DNA of 64,000 nt from Burkholderiales bacterium (GTDB lineage Bacteria; Pseudomonadota; Gammaproteobacteria; Burkholderiales; Burkholderiaceae_C), in assembly GCA_016000265.1 (NCBI GenBank), contig JAECRL010000009.1, forward strand, positions 1-64,000, given 5' to 3'. Made by a program: the position numbers and the translations under genes. Under the pieces are notes generated by a model. The model saw only the letters and a list, made by a program, of their open reading frames with translations, searched no databases and was not told the DNA's origin. Shown in pieces: positions 47,496 to 57,581 of the stretch; the stretch's first letter is position 1; each line of letters begins with the position of its first letter.

Positions 47496-48620
47496 GTGAG
47501 CGTTTCCGCGTCGACCCTGCCCCCGCGCCAGCCGTCCCCCGGTTGGCTGCAACGCAACCTGAACACCCTGGTCGACCCGGATGTGTTCGATTACTGGGCT
47601 GGCCTGATCAACCCGGCCTGGAGCTGGTCGCGTCCGCTCGCCACCATCGTGGAGCGCCACGTGGAGGCGCTCGACTCCGTCACCCTGGTCCTGAAGCCCA
47701 ATCGGAACGTCGGCGGCTTCCTGCCCGGCCAGCACGTCAACGTCAGCTGTTCGGTTGACGGGCGTCGCACCACGCGCAGCTACAGCCTGACGGGCGTGCC
47801 CAGCCGCGACAAGCGCCTGTCCATCACGGTCAAGCGCGTGGCGGGCGGCAAACTGAGCACGCACCTGGTGGACACCGCCCGCGTGGGCGATGTCCTGGAG
47901 CTCGGCCCGGCCTTTGGTGACATGGTGCTGCCCCAACAACCCGAAGGGCGCTGGCTGTTCCTGGCCGCCGGCTCCGGCATCACGCCCCTGATGAGCCTGA
48001 CGCGCGCCCTCGCTGAGCGCGACATGCCCGTGGAGCTGACCCTGTTGTACTGGGTCAAGGCCCGCGCCGAGTTGTGCTTCCTGCAAGAGCTGCGTGCCCT
48101 GGCGGCGCGCCAACCGCGCTTTCGTCTGCAGGTCATCGTCACCCACGAAGCCTCCACGCTGCAAGGCGACGCGCAAGGCCTCATCAGCGCCGACCAGCTC
48201 GAAGCGCTCGTGCCGCAACTGGATCAGCAACAGGTCTTCGCCTGCGGGCCCGGTGGCTTCGTCGAAGCCGCTCGCCAGCTGACGCAAGGCCGCGTGCGCC
48301 GCTTCGAGGCCGAAGGCTTCACCCCCGCGGCCCCCATGGGCCTGCCCGCCGACGCCCCGGCCACCACGGTGCGCGTGCACCTGCAACGCAGCGGCCGCGA
48401 CGTCGAGGTCAGCACCGGCGCCAGCTTGCTCGAAGCCCTCGAAGCCCAAGGCCTGAACCCGCCCTCGGGATGCCGCATGGGCATCTGCAACACCTGCTCG
48501 TGCCAGCGCCTGAGCGGCACCACCCACGACCTGAAGACCGGTGAAGCCGAGTCCGAAACCGACCGCGCCGTGCGCTTGTGCATCAGCCGCGCCTGCACCG
48601 ACCTGACCCTGGACCTCTGA
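47496..48620 (+). CDS. Ferredoxin reductase supplying electrons to the desaturase (DesC-like)
   Basis: 374 residues. GTG at 47496 chosen: GAGG lies 11 bases upstream and it follows the promoter; the ATG at 47424 would lie before the -35. Domains: FAD-binding barrel (about 60-160; TRSYSLTGVP), NAD(P)-binding (about 165-265; LFLAAGSGITPLMSL; FACGPGGFV) and a C-terminal [2Fe-2S] ferredoxin with CRMGICNTC plus a distal Cys (VRLCIS). It passes electrons from NAD(P)H to the membrane desaturase encoded 21 bp downstream. Confidence 0.9.
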   Translation: MSVSASTLPPRQPSPGWLQRNLNTLVDPDVFDYWAGLINPAWSWSRPLATIVERHVEALDSVTLVLKPNRNVGGFLPGQHVNVSCSVDGRRTTRSYSLTGVPSRDKRLSITVKRVAGGKLSTHLVDTARVGDVLELGPAFGDMVLPQQPEGRWLFLAAGSGITPLMSLTRALAERDMPVELTLLYWVKARAELCFLQELRALAARQPRFRLQVIVTHEASTLQGDAQGLISADQLEALVPQLDQQQVFACGPGGFVEAARQLTQGRVRRFEAEGFTPAAPMGLPADAPATTVRVHLQRSGRDVEVSTGASLLEALEAQGLNPPSGCRMGICNTCSCQRLSGTTHDLKTGEAESETDRAVRLCISRACTDLTLDL

Positions 48621-48641
48621 GGCCCCGAGCCGCCCCACGCC

Positions 48642-49757
48642 ATGAGCACCCTGACCCAACGTGAACTGAGCCCCGATGAACTCGCCCGCTTCGGCGCGGA
48701 GATCGACGACCTGCGCGCCCGCACCGTGGCCGACCTGGGTGAGCGCGACGCCCGCTACATCCGCCGCATCTACGCCGCGGTGCGCTGGAGCGAGTTCGCC
48801 GGTCGCGCCCTGCTGATGGCCGGCCTGATCATGCCCGAGGGCTGGCTGTGGGTCAGCTGGCTGGCGGGCGCCGTCATCCTGGGCCTGTCCAAGATCCTGG
48901 ACAACATGGAGCTGGGCCACAACGTCATCCACGGCCAGTTCGACTGGATGGGCGACCCGCGCTTCAACGGCAAGTCCTTCGAGTGGGACATCGTGGGCAC
49001 AGCCGACAACTGGCGCAAGACCCACAACTTCAAGCACCACACCTACACCAACGTGCACGGCATGGACGACGACATCGGCTACGACGTGCTGCGCATCTTC
49101 CCCGAGCAGCGCTGGACGCCTGCCGCCTTGTTCCAGCCGCTGTACGCCGTGATCTTCGCGCTGCTGTTCCAGTGGGGCGTGGCCATCCAGGACCTGCGCG
49201 TGGGCCGCGCCTTCATCGGCCGCATCACCTGGCGTCAGCTGGCCCGCGAGGCCGCCCCGACGCTGCGCAAATCGCGCCGCCAACTCGTCAAGGACTACAT
49301 CGTGTTCCCGCTGCTGGCCGGCCCGGCCTTCTGGTCGGTGTTCCTGGGCAACCTGCTGGCCAACGGCATCCGCAACGTGTGGACCTACACCGTGATCTTC
49401 TGCGGCCACTTCACCGCCAACGCCCAGACCTTCCCCAAGGGCATCGTCAAAAACGAGACCCGCCCGCAGTGGTACCTGCGCCAGATCCTGGGCTCGTCCA
49501 ACCTGTCGGGCAGCCGGGCCCTGCACGTGATGACGGGCAACCTGAGCCACCAGATCGAACACCACCTCTTCCCCGACGTGCCGGCCAACCGCTACGCCGA
49601 GATGGCGCCCGTGGTGCGCGACATCTGCCGCCGCTACGGGGTGCAGTACAACACCGGCTCCATGGTCGGCCAGTTCAGCCAGGTGATCTGGCGCATCCTG
49701 CGCCACAGCTTCCCCAGCTCCCCCGCGCCGATGCGAGCCCGCGCGCAAACCCAGTGA
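48642..49757 (+). CDS. Membrane fatty acid / acyl-CoA desaturase
   Basis: 371 residues. The three His boxes of the di-iron centre are complete: GHNVIHGQ, HNFKHHTYTN and HQIEHHLFP. Hydrophobic pairs near 60-90 and 155-250 place it in the inner membrane. It inserts a double bond into acyl chains (delta-9 class in the DesB/DesA3 group by analogy), adjusting membrane fluidity. Operon with the upstream reductase and under the divergent FabR-type repressor. Confidence 0.92.
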   Translation: MSTLTQRELSPDELARFGAEIDDLRARTVADLGERDARYIRRIYAAVRWSEFAGRALLMAGLIMPEGWLWVSWLAGAVILGLSKILDNMELGHNVIHGQFDWMGDPRFNGKSFEWDIVGTADNWRKTHNFKHHTYTNVHGMDDDIGYDVLRIFPEQRWTPAALFQPLYAVIFALLFQWGVAIQDLRVGRAFIGRITWRQLAREAAPTLRKSRRQLVKDYIVFPLLAGPAFWSVFLGNLLANGIRNVWTYTVIFCGHFTANAQTFPKGIVKNETRPQWYLRQILGSSNLSGSRALHVMTGNLSHQIEHHLFPDVPANRYAEMAPVVRDICRRYGVQYNTGSMVGQFSQVIWRILRHSFPSSPAPMRARAQTQ

Positions 49758-49803
49758 AAACCCGAACTATCATGCTCGGGTCTCCCTGCAGTCAGCACAC
49801 ACC

Positions 49804-50259
49804 ATGGCCCGCCTCCAGTTCGAGTTGCCCGAGCAGTTCCTCTTCTCGACCGACATCCCCATCTACATCAGCCACGTCAACCAGGGCGGCCACCTCGACA
49901 ACGCCCAGCTGCTGACGCTGGTCTCAGAAGCGCGCGTGCGCTTCTTTCGCTGGCTGGGCTACCTCGGCGAGCTCGACATCGAGGGGCGCTCCATCGTGGT
50001 GGGCGACATGGCCGCGCAGTACAAGTCCGAGGCCTTTTATGGCGAGACCATGCAGGTCGACATGACCCCCGACGACTTCAACAAATACGGCTTCGACCTG
50101 GTCTTCCGGCTGCGAGACCGGGCCAGTGGCCGCGAGGTGGCGCGGGGCAAGACGGGCGTGGTCTTCGTGGGCGATGGCCAGGATGGTGGCGCCAAGGTCA
50201 GCCCCGTGCCGCAGGCCTTCCTGGATCGGCTCAAGGCGCGCGAAGGCGCCACCCACTGA
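49804..50259 (+). CDS. Hot-dog fold acyl-CoA thioesterase
   Basis: 151 residues, 4-hydroxybenzoyl-CoA thioesterase-like. The stretch ISHVNQGGHLDNAQLLTLVSEARVRFF corresponds to the family helix that normally carries the catalytic Asp/Asn (HVNQGGHLDN), and VVGDMAAQYKSEAFYGETM to the core strands. It probably cleaves acyl-CoA thioesters. It lies 46 bp after the desaturase, on the same strand, so a role in acyl-CoA turnover linked to membrane lipids is reasonable. Confidence 0.82.
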   Translation: MARLQFELPEQFLFSTDIPIYISHVNQGGHLDNAQLLTLVSEARVRFFRWLGYLGELDIEGRSIVVGDMAAQYKSEAFYGETMQVDMTPDDFNKYGFDLVFRLRDRASGREVARGKTGVVFVGDGQDGGAKVSPVPQAFLDRLKAREGATH

Positions 50260-50288
50260 GAGGTGGCGGGGGCGGCCTCGCGCTCAGC

Positions 50289-51029
50289 TCACGCCGCGTG
50301 GAACACGTGGCAAGCCACCCGCCGTTGACACAGCGCCAGCCGAATCGGCCACCGGGCGTCCAGCTCGGCGCCCTCCCCTGACGCCCATGCCTGACGCAAC
50401 AACGCCGCTTTGGCCGGACCCGTGATGTGGATGGCCAGCGCGCGCGCGTCCAGCAAAGCGCGTGCGCTCAGGCTCAACCGGGGCACCGGCACGTTGGGCA
50501 AGGTGGGCGCGGCCACCGCCACACAACGCGGGCCCGGGCCGGCATCCAGCGCCTCTTTCAACTCAGGCGCATGCGGGAACAAGGACGCCGTGTGCCCGTC
50601 CGCGCCCATGCCCAGCACCACCACGTCTGCCGGCCAGTGGGGCGCCGCGAGGGCGGCTTCGGCGTGCCGGCAGGCGGCCTCGGGCGAGGGCTGTGCGGGG
50701 TCGAACAAGGGCAGCCAGTGCGCGGCCTGGGCCCGCCCGCGCAGCAGGTGTTGTTGCACGAGGTGGGCGTTGCTGTCCGGGTGCTGGGGCGGCAGGCAGC
50801 GCTCGTCGGCCAGGGTCACGGTCACGCCCGACCAGTCCAGCTCGGCTTGCGACAAGGCCTCGAAGAACGGCACCGGGGTGCTGCCCCCCGAAACCACGAG
50901 CAGGGCCCGCTTGCGCTCGCCCAGGGCGGCGCGCAGTCGAGCGGCCACCCAGTCGGCGAGCTGCCTCGACAGCGTGGTGGCATCGGGGGCCTCGTGCCAG
51001 GTCAAGGGGACGGCGTGCGACTCGGTCAT
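50289..51029 (-). CDS. pgl: 6-phosphogluconolactonase
   Basis: 246 residues from the ATG at 51029. NagB/RpiA-like fold with LLVVSGGSTPVPFFEALS, TLADERCLPPQHPDSNAHLV and VVLGMGADGHTASLFPHAP, the DevB/Pgl pattern. It hydrolyses 6-phosphogluconolactone in the oxidative pentose phosphate or Entner-Doudoroff path. Its usual partner zwf is not adjacent. Confidence 0.92.
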   Translation of the reverse strand: MTESHAVPLTWHEAPDATTLSRQLADWVAARLRAALGERKRALLVVSGGSTPVPFFEALSQAELDWSGVTVTLADERCLPPQHPDSNAHLVQQHLLRGRAQAAHWLPLFDPAQPSPEAACRHAEAALAAPHWPADVVVLGMGADGHTASLFPHAPELKEALDAGPGPRCVAVAAPTLPNVPVPRLSLSARALLDARALAIHITGPAKAALLRQAWASGEGAELDARWPIRLALCQRRVACHVFHAA

Positions 51030-51211
51030 GGTTCGATCATAGGGGCCGCCCGGCCCGCTCTCCGCCCAGTGCAACACTCGGATTGCCGTCCACTTTGTTG
51101 CGGCGCACCAAGCTTGATGGGATCATCTTGTGCTGCGGCGCGATAAACTGACAATGTCAACGTTCAAATACGTCGCCTTTTGGCCCTTTGTACCATCCTG
51201 GAAGGAACAAC

Positions 51212-52396
51212 ATGACTCGTGAAGTCGTCTTCGTGGGCGCCGCCCGCACCGCCATCGGCTCGTTCGGTGGTTCGCTCAAGGACGTGCCCCCCGCCGACCT
51301 GGGCGCCCTGGTGATCAAGACCGCCCTGGAGCGCGCCGGTGTGGCGCCCAAGGAAGTCGGCCACGTGGTGCTGGGCAACGTGATCCCGTCCGTGCCGCAA
51401 GACGCCTACATCAGCCGCGTCGCCGCCCTGAACGCCGGTGTGCCGCAAGAGGCCCCCGCCTTCAACGTCAACCGCCTGTGCGGCTCGGGCCTGCAGGCCA
51501 TCGTGTCGGCCGCGCAAGCCATCCAGCTGGGTGACTGCGACGTCGCCGTGGGTGCCGGTGCCGAGTCGATGAGCCGCGGCGCCTACCTCGTCACCAGCAA
51601 CCGCTGGGGCGCGCGCATGGGTGACGTCAAGATGCTGGACTTCATGCTGGGTGCCCTGCACGACCCGCGCCTGAACATCCACATGGGCATCACCGCCGAG
51701 AACGTGGCCAACCGCTACGGCATCAGCCGCGACCAGCAAGACGCCTACGCCGTGCAGTCGCAGCAGCGCGCCGCCAAGGCCGTGGCCGCTGGCCTGTTCA
51801 AGGACCAGATCGTCCCCGTCGAGATCAAGACCCGCAAGGGCGTGGTGCTGTTTGACACCGACGAAGGCGTCAAGGGCGACACCACGGTGGACGCACTCGG
51901 CAAGATGAAGCCCGCCTTCAAGAAGGAAGAAGGCACCGTGACGGCCGGCAACGCCTCGACGCTCAACGACGGCGCGGGCGCGGTGGTCATGGCCTCGGCC
52001 GAGAAGGCCAAGGCCCTGGGCCTCAAGCCCCTGGCGCGCCTGGTGTCCTACGGCCACGCTGGCGTGGAGCCCGAGTTCATGGGCATCGGCCCCGTGCCGG
52101 CTTCGCGCAACGCGCTGGCCAAGGCCGGCCTGACCGTGGCCGACATGGACCTGATCGAAGCCAACGAAGCCTTCGCGGCCCAGGCTTGCGCCGTGGCCAA
52201 GGAGCTGGGCCTGGACAACGAGAAGGTCAACCCCAACGGTTCGGGCATCTCGCTGGGCCACCCGGTGGGCGGCACGGGCGCCATTTTGGTGACCAAGGCC
52301 ATCTACGAGCTGCAGCGCACGGGCGGCCGCTACGCCCTGATCACGATGTGCATCGGCGGTGGCCAGGGCATCGCGATGGTGATCGAGCGCCTCTGA
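51212..52396 (+). CDS. Acetyl-CoA acetyltransferase (thiolase)
   Basis: 394 residues from the ATG at 51212 (AAGGA six bases upstream). Active-site Cys90 (NRLCGSGLQA), the His in NEAFAAQA and the second Cys in TMCIGGGQGIAM are all in place. It condenses two acetyl-CoA to acetoacetyl-CoA or runs the reverse. This is the PhaA/AtoB class; a polyhydroxybutyrate role is common in this order but no phaC or phaB is here. Confidence 0.93.
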   Translation: MTREVVFVGAARTAIGSFGGSLKDVPPADLGALVIKTALERAGVAPKEVGHVVLGNVIPSVPQDAYISRVAALNAGVPQEAPAFNVNRLCGSGLQAIVSAAQAIQLGDCDVAVGAGAESMSRGAYLVTSNRWGARMGDVKMLDFMLGALHDPRLNIHMGITAENVANRYGISRDQQDAYAVQSQQRAAKAVAAGLFKDQIVPVEIKTRKGVVLFDTDEGVKGDTTVDALGKMKPAFKKEEGTVTAGNASTLNDGAGAVVMASAEKAKALGLKPLARLVSYGHAGVEPEFMGIGPVPASRNALAKAGLTVADMDLIEANEAFAAQACAVAKELGLDNEKVNPNGSGISLGHPVGGTGAILVTKAIYELQRTGGRYALITMCIGGGQGIAMVIERL

Positions 52397-52416
52397 TCGC
52401 CCTCGCGCGTTGAATG

Positions 52417-52447
52417 AAAAAAGCGCCCCTGATCGGGGCGCTTTTTC
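52417..52447. terminator. Bidirectional terminator between the thiolase and RND genes
   Basis: AAAAAAGCGCCCC-TGAT-type loop-GGGGCGCTTTTT: A-tract and T-tract on both sides of an 8-9 bp GC stem, placed between two convergent genes. Confidence 0.9.
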
Positions 52448-52482
52448 TTGGGCTGGTCGAGCAGGGCCTGCCGGGCCCGGCC

Positions 52483-55400
52483 TCACCCCGCCACGGCCTC
52501 CTGCGCGCCGCGTCGCGCAAACAAACGCGCGACCCACGCCACCAGGTCGTCCACGTAGGTGAACACCACCGGGATCACGAGCAGGCTCAGGAAGGTCGAC
52601 GTGATCAACCCGCCGATCACCACGATGGCCATCGGCGAGCGGAAGCTCGGGTCCACCCCCACGCCCAGGGCAATGGGCATCATGCCCGCGCCCATCGCGA
52701 TGGTCGTCATGATGATCGGGCGCGCCCGCTTGTGGCACGCGTCGATCACCGCCTCCCAGCGCGACAGCCCGTGCTCGTTGCGCGCGATCAGCACGTAGTC
52801 CACCAGCAGGATCGAGTTCTTCGTGGCGATGCCCATCAGCATGATCAGGCCGATCATCGAGGGCATCGACAAGGCCGTCTGCGTGATGAACAACGCCACG
52901 ATGGCCCCCGGCACCGACAGCACCAGCGCCACCAGGATGGTCAGCGGCTGCACGAAGCCCTTGAACAGCAGCACCAGCACCACGTAGATGCACAGGATGC
53001 CCGTCAGCATGGCCAGGCCGAAGCTGGCGAACAGCTCGGCCATGGCCTCGGCGTCGCCCACGGGGGCCACCGACACGCCGGGCGGCAGCTGCTTGAGGCT
53101 GGGCAGCGCCATGGCCAGCTTCTCCACCTCACCCAGGGGCATCTGGTTGAGCTCGATTTCGAAGTTGATGTTGCGCTGGCGGTCGTAGCGGTCGATCTGC
53201 GCGGGGCCGCTGTCGATGCTCAGCGTGGCCACGTTGCCCAGGGGCACGGGGCCCTTGGCGCCGGGCACCGGCAGGCGCGCCAGCAGGTCGATGTCGGTGC
53301 GGGCCTCGGCGGGCAGGCGCACCACCACCGGCACCTGGCGCTGCGACAGGTTCAGCTTGGGCAGGCCCTGCTCGTAGTCCCCCTGGGTGGCGATGCGCAG
53401 CGTGTCGGCGATGGCCGATGTGCTCACGCCCAGGTCGGCCGCGCGCGCGGGGTCCGGTCGCACGATCAGCTCGGGGCGCACCAGGCTCAGCGTGGACGTC
53501 ACGTTGCCGATGCCGGGGACGCCGCGCAGCTCGCGCTCGACCTGGCCGGCGTGCTGGGCCAGCAGGTTGCCGTCCTCGCCCGCCAGCTTGAAGACGTACT
53601 TCTCGGCCGAGCCACCGAAGCCGACCTTCACGCGGGCACCGGGCAGCACCGTCAGCGCCTCGCGCAACTCGGCCTCGATGTCTTGCTTGCTGGTGCCCCG
53701 GCGCTCGGTGCGGTGCGTCATGTTGAGGGTCAGCGTGGCCTTGGTGACCGTGGCCGCCCCCGACGGCGCGAAGGGATCGGAGCCCGCCGCCCCGCCGCCG
53801 ATGGCGGTGTAGACCAGCTTGACGTGCGGGTGCTTCTCGACGACGTGGCGAGCCTGTTCGGCCAGGGCGAAGGTTTGCTGGTAGGTGCTGCCGGGTGGCA
53901 GCTCCACGATCACCTGGGTCTGCGACAGGTCATCGGGCGGCAGGAAACCGGTGGGCAGGCGCCCCACCAGCATGACCGACGCGCCGGTGAACGCCACCAC
54001 GCCCAACAGCGTGAGCACGCGGTGCTGCAGGCACCAGCGCGCCCAGCTCAGGTACAGGCGCATCCAGGCCGGGTCGCGCTCCTCGTGCGTGGGCGCCTTG
54101 AGCAAGTAGGCCGCCATCATGGGCGTGAGCATGCGCGCCACCACCAGCGAGAAGAACACCGCGATGGCCGCCGTCCAGCCGAACTGCACGAAGAACTTGC
54201 CCGGCACCCCGCCCATGAAGGCCGTGGGCAGGAACACCGCGATCAGCGTGAAGGTGGTGGCGATCACGGCCAGGCCGATCTCGTCGGCCGCCTCGCGCGC
54301 CGCGTCCAGCGGGGACTTGCCCATCGCCAGGTGGCGCATGATGTTTTCGATCTCGACGATGGCGTCGTCCACCAGGATGCCCACCACCAGCGACAGCGAC
54401 AGCAGCGTCACCACGTTGATGGAAAAGCCCAGCAGGTGCATCAGGCCGAACGCCGGGATGACCGACAGCGGCAAGGCGGCCGCGGCCACCAGCGTGGCGC
54501 GCCAGTCGCGCAGGAAGAACCACACCACGATGACGGCCAGGATGGCGCCCTCGTAGAGCAGGTACATCGAGCCGTCGTAGTTCTCCACCACCGGGTCGAC
54601 GAAGTTGAAGGCCTCGGTCACCTCCACGTCGGGGTGGGCCTGGCGCAGCTCGGCCAACGCGGCCACCACGCCTTCGGCCACGTCGACCTCACCGGCGCCC
54701 AGCGCCCGCGTGATCTCGAAGCCCACCACCTTCTGGCCGTTGAGCAAGGCGCCCGAGCGCTGCTCGCTGACGGTGTCGCTCACGGTGGCGAGCTGGTCCA
54801 GGCGCACGCGGCGGCCATCGGCCAGGGCGATGTCCATGGCGGCCAGCTCCTCGGCCGACTTGACCGTGGCCACGGCGCGCACGGACTGCTCCGCCCCGCC
54901 CAGGTCCACCCGCCCGCCCGAGGCCTCTTGCTGCATGCTGCGCAGCTGCCGCGAGACGTCGGCCGCGGTGGCGTTGAGCGCCAGCAACCGAGACGGATCC
55001 AGCGCCACGCGCACCTCGCGCGTGACGCCGCCCACGCGGGCCACCGCCCCCACGCCCTTGACCGACAGCAGGCGCTTGGTCACGGTGTGATCGACGAACC
55101 AAGACAGGGCCTCGTCGTCCATGCGCGGCGAAGCCACGGTGTAGGTCAGGATGGGCGCCCCCGACAGGTTCATCTTGGAGATGACCGGGTCGCGCAGGTC
55201 ACCGGGCAGGTCGGCGCGCACGCGCGAGACCGCGTCGCGCACGTCGTCCACCGCTTCCTGCGTGGGCTTTTCCAGGCGGAACTCCACGGTCACCATCACG
55301 CTGCCGTCCTGCACCTTCGTGTAGATGTGCTTGATGCCCTGCAGCGTGGCCAGGGAGTTCTCCAGCTTGCGCGCGACCTCGGTTTCCAGCTGAGCCGGTG

Positions 55401-55563
55401 AAGCCCCCGGCAAAGCCGCCGTCACCGTGACGGTGGGCAGGTCGATGTCGGGGAAGTTCTGGATCTTCATCCCCGAAAAACCCATCAGGCCCACCAGCGT
55501 GAGCATGATGAACAACAGGATCGCGGGGATGGGGTTCTTGATGGACCAGGCGGAAACGTTCAT
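52483..55563 (-). CDS. RND efflux transporter permease (HAE1/AcrB-like)
   Basis: 1,026 residues. Twelve-helix RND topology with two large periplasmic loops. The start ISKNP-type segment, the FPDIDLPTVTVTAALPG porter motif and the paired Asp of the proton relay in helix 4 (VGILVDDAIVEIEN) are present. It drives proton-coupled drug export and forms a trimer. It overlaps the adaptor gene by 4 bp (55560-55563). No outer-membrane factor gene follows; a TolC-type protein from elsewhere must complete the pump. Confidence 0.93.
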   Translation of the reverse strand: MNVSAWSIKNPIPAILLFIMLTLVGLMGFSGMKIQNFPDIDLPTVTVTAALPGASPAQLETEVARKLENSLATLQGIKHIYTKVQDGSVMVTVEFRLEKPTQEAVDDVRDAVSRVRADLPGDLRDPVISKMNLSGAPILTYTVASPRMDDEALSWFVDHTVTKRLLSVKGVGAVARVGGVTREVRVALDPSRLLALNATAADVSRQLRSMQQEASGGRVDLGGAEQSVRAVATVKSAEELAAMDIALADGRRVRLDQLATVSDTVSEQRSGALLNGQKVVGFEITRALGAGEVDVAEGVVAALAELRQAHPDVEVTEAFNFVDPVVENYDGSMYLLYEGAILAVIVVWFFLRDWRATLVAAAALPLSVIPAFGLMHLLGFSINVVTLLSLSLVVGILVDDAIVEIENIMRHLAMGKSPLDAAREAADEIGLAVIATTFTLIAVFLPTAFMGGVPGKFFVQFGWTAAIAVFFSLVVARMLTPMMAAYLLKAPTHEERDPAWMRLYLSWARWCLQHRVLTLLGVVAFTGASVMLVGRLPTGFLPPDDLSQTQVIVELPPGSTYQQTFALAEQARHVVEKHPHVKLVYTAIGGGAAGSDPFAPSGAATVTKATLTLNMTHRTERRGTSKQDIEAELREALTVLPGARVKVGFGGSAEKYVFKLAGEDGNLLAQHAGQVERELRGVPGIGNVTSTLSLVRPELIVRPDPARAADLGVSTSAIADTLRIATQGDYEQGLPKLNLSQRQVPVVVRLPAEARTDIDLLARLPVPGAKGPVPLGNVATLSIDSGPAQIDRYDRQRNINFEIELNQMPLGEVEKLAMALPSLKQLPPGVSVAPVGDAEAMAELFASFGLAMLTGILCIYVVLVLLFKGFVQPLTILVALVLSVPGAIVALFITQTALSMPSMIGLIMLMGIATKNSILLVDYVLIARNEHGLSRWEAVIDACHKRARPIIMTTIAMGAGMMPIALGVGVDPSFRSPMAIVVIGGLITSTFLSLLVIPVVFTYVDDLVAWVARLFARRGAQEAVAG

Positions 55564-56735
55564 GACCGGGCCTTGCCTTCTTGCTGGTCGGACACCACTC
55601 GAACCGTGTCGCCATCGGCCAGGAAGGCCACGCCCGAGGCCACCACGCGGGCCTTCGCATCCAGCCCTTGCAGGATCTCGACGCGCTCGCCCAGGCGGCG
55701 CCCCACGCTGACCTTGACCTGCCGCACGACCTGGTCGGCACCGACCACGAAGACGTACGAGAAGCCATCGCGCAGCAACACGGCGCCCTGCGGCAGGCTC
55801 ACGCCCTGCGCCTCACCCAGCGTGATGCGCCCGGGTGCGAACATGCCGGCGCGCGCGCCCGCTTGAGCAGCCGAAGCCGGCAGGTCCACGTAGACCAGGC
55901 CGTTGCGGGTGGCGCCGTCCACCGTGGGCGAGGCCATGCGCACGCGCCCCTCGACCGGCTGGCCGCCCGGCGGCGTCGCCACGACCTTCATGCCCGGCTG
56001 CACGCGCACCAGCTCGGCCGACGGCACCTCGGCGCGCCACTCCAGGCGGCTTTGGCGGATCAGGCGAAACAGCTCGGTGCCCGGCTGCGCCACCGCGCCC
56101 ACCGTGGCCGAACGCGACGAGATCACGCCGTCGTCGGGCGCCACCACGCGCGTCTGGCGGCCCCGCAGCTCCTGCGCCGCCAGCATGGCCTTGGCCGACG
56201 CCACCCGCGCTTTCGCCGTCTGCTCGGCCGTCAGCGAACGCTGAGCCTCCTGGGCGCTGATGGCGTCGGCGGCACGCAGGTTGCGCGCACGATCGGCGTT
56301 GGCCGTGGCCTCATCAGACAGGGCCACGGCCTCGCTGAAGGCGGCGCGGGCGCTCTGGATGTCGGCCTCCACGGCTTCGGCCGCCAAGGTGGCCAGCACC
56401 TGGCCGCGACGCACGCGATCGCCCACGTTGACGTTGACCGCGCTCAGGCGCAAGCCCGACAGCTCCGCGCCCACCACGGCCTCCTGCCACGCGGCGATCG
56501 CGCCATTGGCCGAGATCTCCAGCGGCCAGCTCGCCCGACCGGCCTGCACCACCTGCACGCTCAACGCCGGCTTGGCCGCTCGCGCTGCGCGCTCCGGCGG
56601 CGGGGCATCGGCCTGCGCCGACGAAGAGGGCGACTGATGCCAGGCGGCGGCGCCCAGCAGCGCCGCACCCAAGAGCCAGGCGCTGCGCTTGATGTGTTGG
56701 CGGGAGCCTTGGCTCGTGGCCTTGCTTGTGCTCAT
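55560..56735 (-). CDS. RND efflux periplasmic adaptor (membrane fusion protein)
   Basis: 391 residues from the ATG at 56735; GGAGG lies 8 bases upstream. An N-terminal hydrophobic segment (about 18-34), a lipoyl/hairpin region (GANGAIAAWQEAVVGAELSG-like start, coiled-coil about 110-180), beta-barrel and membrane-proximal domains. It links the inner-membrane pump to an outer-membrane channel. Second gene of the tetR-MFP-RND operon. Confidence 0.9.
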   Translation of the reverse strand: MSTSKATSQGSRQHIKRSAWLLGAALLGAAAWHQSPSSSAQADAPPPERAARAAKPALSVQVVQAGRASWPLEISANGAIAAWQEAVVGAELSGLRLSAVNVNVGDRVRRGQVLATLAAEAVEADIQSARAAFSEAVALSDEATANADRARNLRAADAISAQEAQRSLTAEQTAKARVASAKAMLAAQELRGRQTRVVAPDDGVISSRSATVGAVAQPGTELFRLIRQSRLEWRAEVPSAELVRVQPGMKVVATPPGGQPVEGRVRMASPTVDGATRNGLVYVDLPASAAQAGARAGMFAPGRITLGEAQGVSLPQGAVLLRDGFSYVFVVGADQVVRQVKVSVGRRLGERVEILQGLDAKARVVASGVAFLADGDTVRVVSDQQEGKARS

Positions 56736-56782
56736 GTGCGAATCCTCCATGGGTGTCCGTCGTGTTCGTGTGGATGGAAAAG

Positions 56783-57520
56783 TCAGGCCTTCGACGCCGC
56801 CTGGCACGCGGCGCGCACCGCGCGCTCCTGCGCCACCATGGCCACGCCATAGCCCACCAGGCGCGCCAGCACGCGCTCCATCGCGCCCTCGCCGTGCAGC
56901 AGCCGCGGCGCCAGGGCGTCCATGAACGGGCGAGACATGCAGTAGTCGTGCGCCGTCGCCGACAGCGCGAACGCCATCTGATGCAAGGCCTCGTCGGGCT
57001 CGGCCAGCCCCACGTGCCGCGCCAGCAAACGCACCAAACGCTGGTGCTGCGGCAGGATGTGCTGGGAGACGATGTCCATGAACGCGCTGCTGGGCTCCAG
57101 CATCTCGCGCAAAAACAAACGCGCCTCCGGGTCGGGCTGAGCCGCACCGGCCGCAGGCGGCATCAGGAAAGCGCCCATCAGGCGTCGCAAAGCCTGCTCC
57201 AGGCTCAGTGCGGGGTCGTCGAAGCCCTCGAAGCGCGCGCTCGTTTCCTCGATGGGGCGCAGCAACGCCGCGCGATACAAGCCCGCCTTGTCGCCAAAGT
57301 AGTAATGAATCGAAGCCACGTTCTGCCCCGCAGCCAGGCAGATTTCCCGGGTCGACGCACGGGCAAAGCCCTTTTCCGCGAAGATGCGGATGGCTTCGTG
57401 CAACAAACGCTCGCGAGCGCGCGCGCCCCGGTCCTGGCTGCCAACGCCATCCGGGGGGGCGTCACCTTCGCTGGGCGCCACGCTCGCCGGCAACAAATCA
57501 AGCGCTTGATTGACTTTCAT
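56783..57520 (-). CDS. TetR-family regulator of the efflux operon (CecR/DUF1956 type)
   Basis: 245 residues. Helix-turn-helix at about 33-80 (RLLHEAIRIFAEKGFARAST; AAGQNVASIHYYFGDKAGLY) and a C-terminal DUF1956 domain as in CecR/YbiH, which controls a drug efflux operon in E. coli. It is transcribed with the adaptor and pump genes (47 bp spacing), so autoregulation from the 61-bp divergent gap before the hydrolase gene is likely. The start could also be the ATG at 57529; neither has a strong ribosome site. Confidence 0.86.
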   Translation of the reverse strand: MKVNQALDLLPASVAPSEGDAPPDGVGSQDRGARARERLLHEAIRIFAEKGFARASTREICLAAGQNVASIHYYFGDKAGLYRAALLRPIEETSARFEGFDDPALSLEQALRRLMGAFLMPPAAGAAQPDPEARLFLREMLEPSSAFMDIVSQHILPQHQRLVRLLARHVGLAEPDEALHQMAFALSATAHDYCMSRPFMDALAPRLLHGEGAMERVLARLVGYGVAMVAQERAVRAACQAASKA

Positions 57521-57581
57521 GGCGCGCATCGTAAACCGAAAACCAACCTGGGGTCGCCCTGACCTCAATCCCCTCATCGCC

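Noticed and set aside
52414..55401. Plus-strand 995-codon frame opposite the RND pump
   Set aside because: Arg/His/Gly/Gln-rich shadow; the RND protein on the minus strand has all conserved motifs.
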